Source of the DNA: Flavobacteriaceae bacterium
GTDB taxonomy: Bacteria > Bacteroidota > Bacteroidia > Flavobacteriales > Flavobacteriaceae
Direction: 5' to 3'
Assembly (NCBI GenBank): GCA_023145595.1
Contig: JAGLDM010000088.1
Coordinates: 1 to 7,291 of the forward strand
Length of the DNA: 7,291 nucleotides
In this document: in pieces, positions 5,766-7,291 of the stretch
Position numbering within the stretch: position 1 is the first letter of the stretch
Layout of the letters: each line of letters opens with the position of its first letter
Translations under genes and position numbers: made by a program
The notes under the pieces: generated by a model
Told to the model about the DNA's origin: nothing
Seen by the model: the letters and a program-made list of their open reading frames with translations, nothing else
The model's database searches: none

Positions 5766-7291
5766 ATGAAATACCTAAAACCGACATTACTTGTGTTCAT
5801 CGCTATTTTGATGACAGCATGTGAAAAGAATTCTGGAAGTGAAGCAACTTCTCAAAAAACAAACCTCGAGCATGTCGATCCGAATATTGGAGCCGTTGGT
5901 TATTTATTACATCCAATGCGACCGAATGTTCAGTTGCCAAATGAACCGATACGAATGCATCCGTATCGGAAAGATTATTTAGATGATCAAATAGCCTTCT
6001 TTACACTTTCTATGGTAGCACACAGAGAGGGTGAACTTTTTGGAGTATTACCTGGAGTTTTAAAAGATGAGAATGATACTTGGAGTTTTAAACAAACTTG
6101 GGATCACGACCAAGAGATTTTACAGCCAAATTATTATTCGACTTATTTTGTAAATTCAGAAATAACCACTGAATTTACACCTGGAAAAAAATCAGGATAT
6201 TTTAAATTTCACTTTCCAGAAAAAGGAATTAAAAAACTAAAATTTAACATTATACATAGTGGGACTTGGAAACAGGGAGCTGGAAATGCCATAGAAGGAA
6301 TCGAAGAATTACCAGGGATGAATGCCTATGTTTATGGTGAATTTAACACGGATGTTTCCATGGAATTTGATATGGAAACTATCGTAAATAAAAGACGAAA
6401 AACAAGTAGAGAACAACCGAATGCTTGGGTAAGTTTTGGGGATGACGCTGCAAATACAATTGAGTTTAAATATGCTATTTCGTATATAAGTATGGAGCAA
6501 GCAAAAAAGAATTTGAAGAATGAAATTTCTGAATGGGATTTTGATGCGTTGAAGAATCAAGCAACGGCCGTTTGGAATGAGAAACTCGGACAAATAAAAG
6601 TTGAAGGAGGCACAGAAGCGCAACGAAATGTTTTCTATACGTCGTTATATAGATATTACGAACGAATGGTAAATATTACCGAAGACGGACACTATTATAG
6701 TGCTTTTGATCATACAGTTCATAAAGACGATACACCGTTTTATACCGATGATTGGATTTGGGATACCTATATAACACAGCATCCATTACGTACAATTTTA
6801 TCTCCAGAAATGGAAGGCGACATGTTGCAATCCTATGTGCGCATGTATGAAGAAGGAGAATGGATGCCACAGTTTCCAATACTTTATAAAGATAAGGCAG
6901 CCATGCACGGGTTCCATTCTACGGTAATGTTTTTAGATGCTTATAGAAAAGGAATTCGAAATTTTGATATTGAAAAAGCCTATGAAGGAATGTTGAAAAA
7001 TGCAACAGATGCAACTATGATTCCGTGGGTAAATGGTCCAAAAACAGAGTTGGAAGACTTTTATAGAGAAAAAGGCTATTATCCTTCTTTAAAACCAGGT
7101 GAGAAAGAATTTGTAAAAGAAGTACACCCGTTCGAAAAAAGAGAGAGCGTAGCCATAACCCTAGCACATTCTTATGATGACTGGGCCTTAGGACAATTTG
7201 CAAAAGAATTGGGTAAAACAGACGATTATAACTATTACAACAAAGAATCGTTGAACTACACGAATCTATATCAGCCTAAAAACGGATTGAT
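5766..7291 (+). CDS. GH92-type alpha-mannosidase-like lipoprotein, 3' end outside window; catalytic acid position is Ala
   Basis: The reading frame from ATG 5766 is open to the last base, giving 508 codons of a family usually about 700-800 residues. A signal peptide with lipobox LMTAC (Cys19) marks a lipoprotein exposed to the periplasm or outer membrane. HVDPNIG (36-42) matches the family opening, though the following segment lacks the usual His/Gly-rich FPGA-PFGM pattern. The catalytic domain is clear: WIWDTYITQHPLRT (330-343), then the EEGEWMPQFP and MHGFHSTVMFLDAYRKGI segments, and TLAHSYDDWALGQFAKELGK (465-484). In GH92 mannosidases this last motif reads TLEYAYDDW, where Glu is the catalytic acid (Glu533 in BT3990); here Ala467 takes its place. 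The Asp bases of the family, in a GD-D motif, would lie beyond the window. GH92 enzymes are calcium-dependent exo-alpha-mannosidases. It may instead cleave a substrate with a good leaving group or be inactive. Confidence 0.85.
   Translation, partial: MKYLKPTLLVFIAILMTACEKNSGSEATSQKTNLEHVDPNIGAVGYLLHPMRPNVQLPNEPIRMHPYRKDYLDDQIAFFTLSMVAHREGELFGVLPGVLKDENDTWSFKQTWDHDQEILQPNYYSTYFVNSEITTEFTPGKKSGYFKFHFPEKGIKKLKFNIIHSGTWKQGAGNAIEGIEELPGMNAYVYGEFNTDVSMEFDMETIVNKRRKTSREQPNAWVSFGDDAANTIEFKYAISYISMEQAKKNLKNEISEWDFDALKNQATAVWNEKLGQIKVEGGTEAQRNVFYTSLYRYYERMVNITEDGHYYSAFDHTVHKDDTPFYTDDWIWDTYITQHPLRTILSPEMEGDMLQSYVRMYEEGEWMPQFPILYKDKAAMHGFHSTVMFLDAYRKGIRNFDIEKAYEGMLKNATDATMIPWVNGPKTELEDFYREKGYYPSLKPGEKEFVKEVHPFEKRESVAITLAHSYDDWALGQFAKELGKTDDYNYYNKESLNYTNLYQPKNGL
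5946..5969 (+). repeat. Perfect 8-bp hairpin inside the GH92 coding sequence
   Basis: CCGATACG (5946-5953) and CGTATCGG (5962-5969) pair exactly around an 8-base loop AATGCATC. The hairpin covers codons 61-68 (PIRMHPYR), early in the gene. Such a stem in the first 200 bases of an mRNA could affect expression, but it may simply follow from the codons. Confidence 0.6.

Noticed and set aside
6309..6623. Minus-strand ORF of 104 codons inside the GH92 gene, and other minus-strand ORFs at 501-713, 700-906, 955-1137, 3566-3817, 4670-4858, 6676-6879 and 7015-7203
   Set aside because: Apart from 955-1137, which runs from the nagB end into the PHP gene start, all lie antisense within well-supported genes. 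None shows recognisable motifs, and they read as Cys/Phe/Ile/Ser-rich shadow translations.

Overview
The window looks like a carbohydrate-use region from a marine-type Flavobacteriia (Bacteroidota) genome. The evidence is AT-rich DNA, A-rich leaders in place of Shine-Dalgarno sites, Bacteroidota-style lipoproteins, GH31 and GH92 glycosidases, and a gap holding the TCATTTCGA/GAGAAATCGCATC type of repeat that I associate with this group. The genus cannot be named from the sequence. All genes lie on the plus strand.

Layout: (1) 1-156 is the C-terminus of an unrecognised protein. (2) 217-4..5185 is a compact block, probably one operon: nagB (glucosamine-6-phosphate deaminase, GTG start, all catalytic and allosteric residues present), a six-helix membrane protein carrying a PHP phosphoesterase domain predicted to face the periplasm, a membrane-anchored GH31 glycosidase lacking the usual N-terminal beta-sandwich, and a GDPD-family lipoprotein. 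The PHP and GH31 genes overlap by one base. The GH31-GDPD junction carries a 30-bp tandem duplication, and the nagB-PHP junction carries three 12-bp repeats. (3) 5186-5765 is a 580-bp gap without an intact gene. It contains an inverted repeat pair about 0.5 kb apart, GC-rich palindromes, a possible 36-codon gene fragment, and a direct repeat of the leader of the next gene. (4) 5766-7291 is the first 508 codons of a GH92-type lipoprotein cut by the window edge. The ORF is open to the last base.

How the genes may work together: GH31 and GH92 would trim sugars outside the cytoplasmic membrane, and NagB would feed amino-sugar phosphate into glycolysis as fructose-6-phosphate. The odd part is the presence of two phosphoesterase folds (PHP and GDPD), both predicted to act outside the cytoplasm. 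In addition, the GH92 protein has Ala at the position where GH92 mannosidases carry the catalytic acid Glu (TLAHSYDDW in place of TLEYAYDDW). Loss of that acid is compatible with a substrate whose leaving group is a phosphate. My leading hypothesis is therefore a locus for a phosphodiester-bearing glycan (sugar-1-phosphate or glycerophosphate substituents). This is inference; a pseudoenzyme or a divergent GH92 clade are the main alternatives. No SusC/SusD pair, regulator or transporter is seen in the window.
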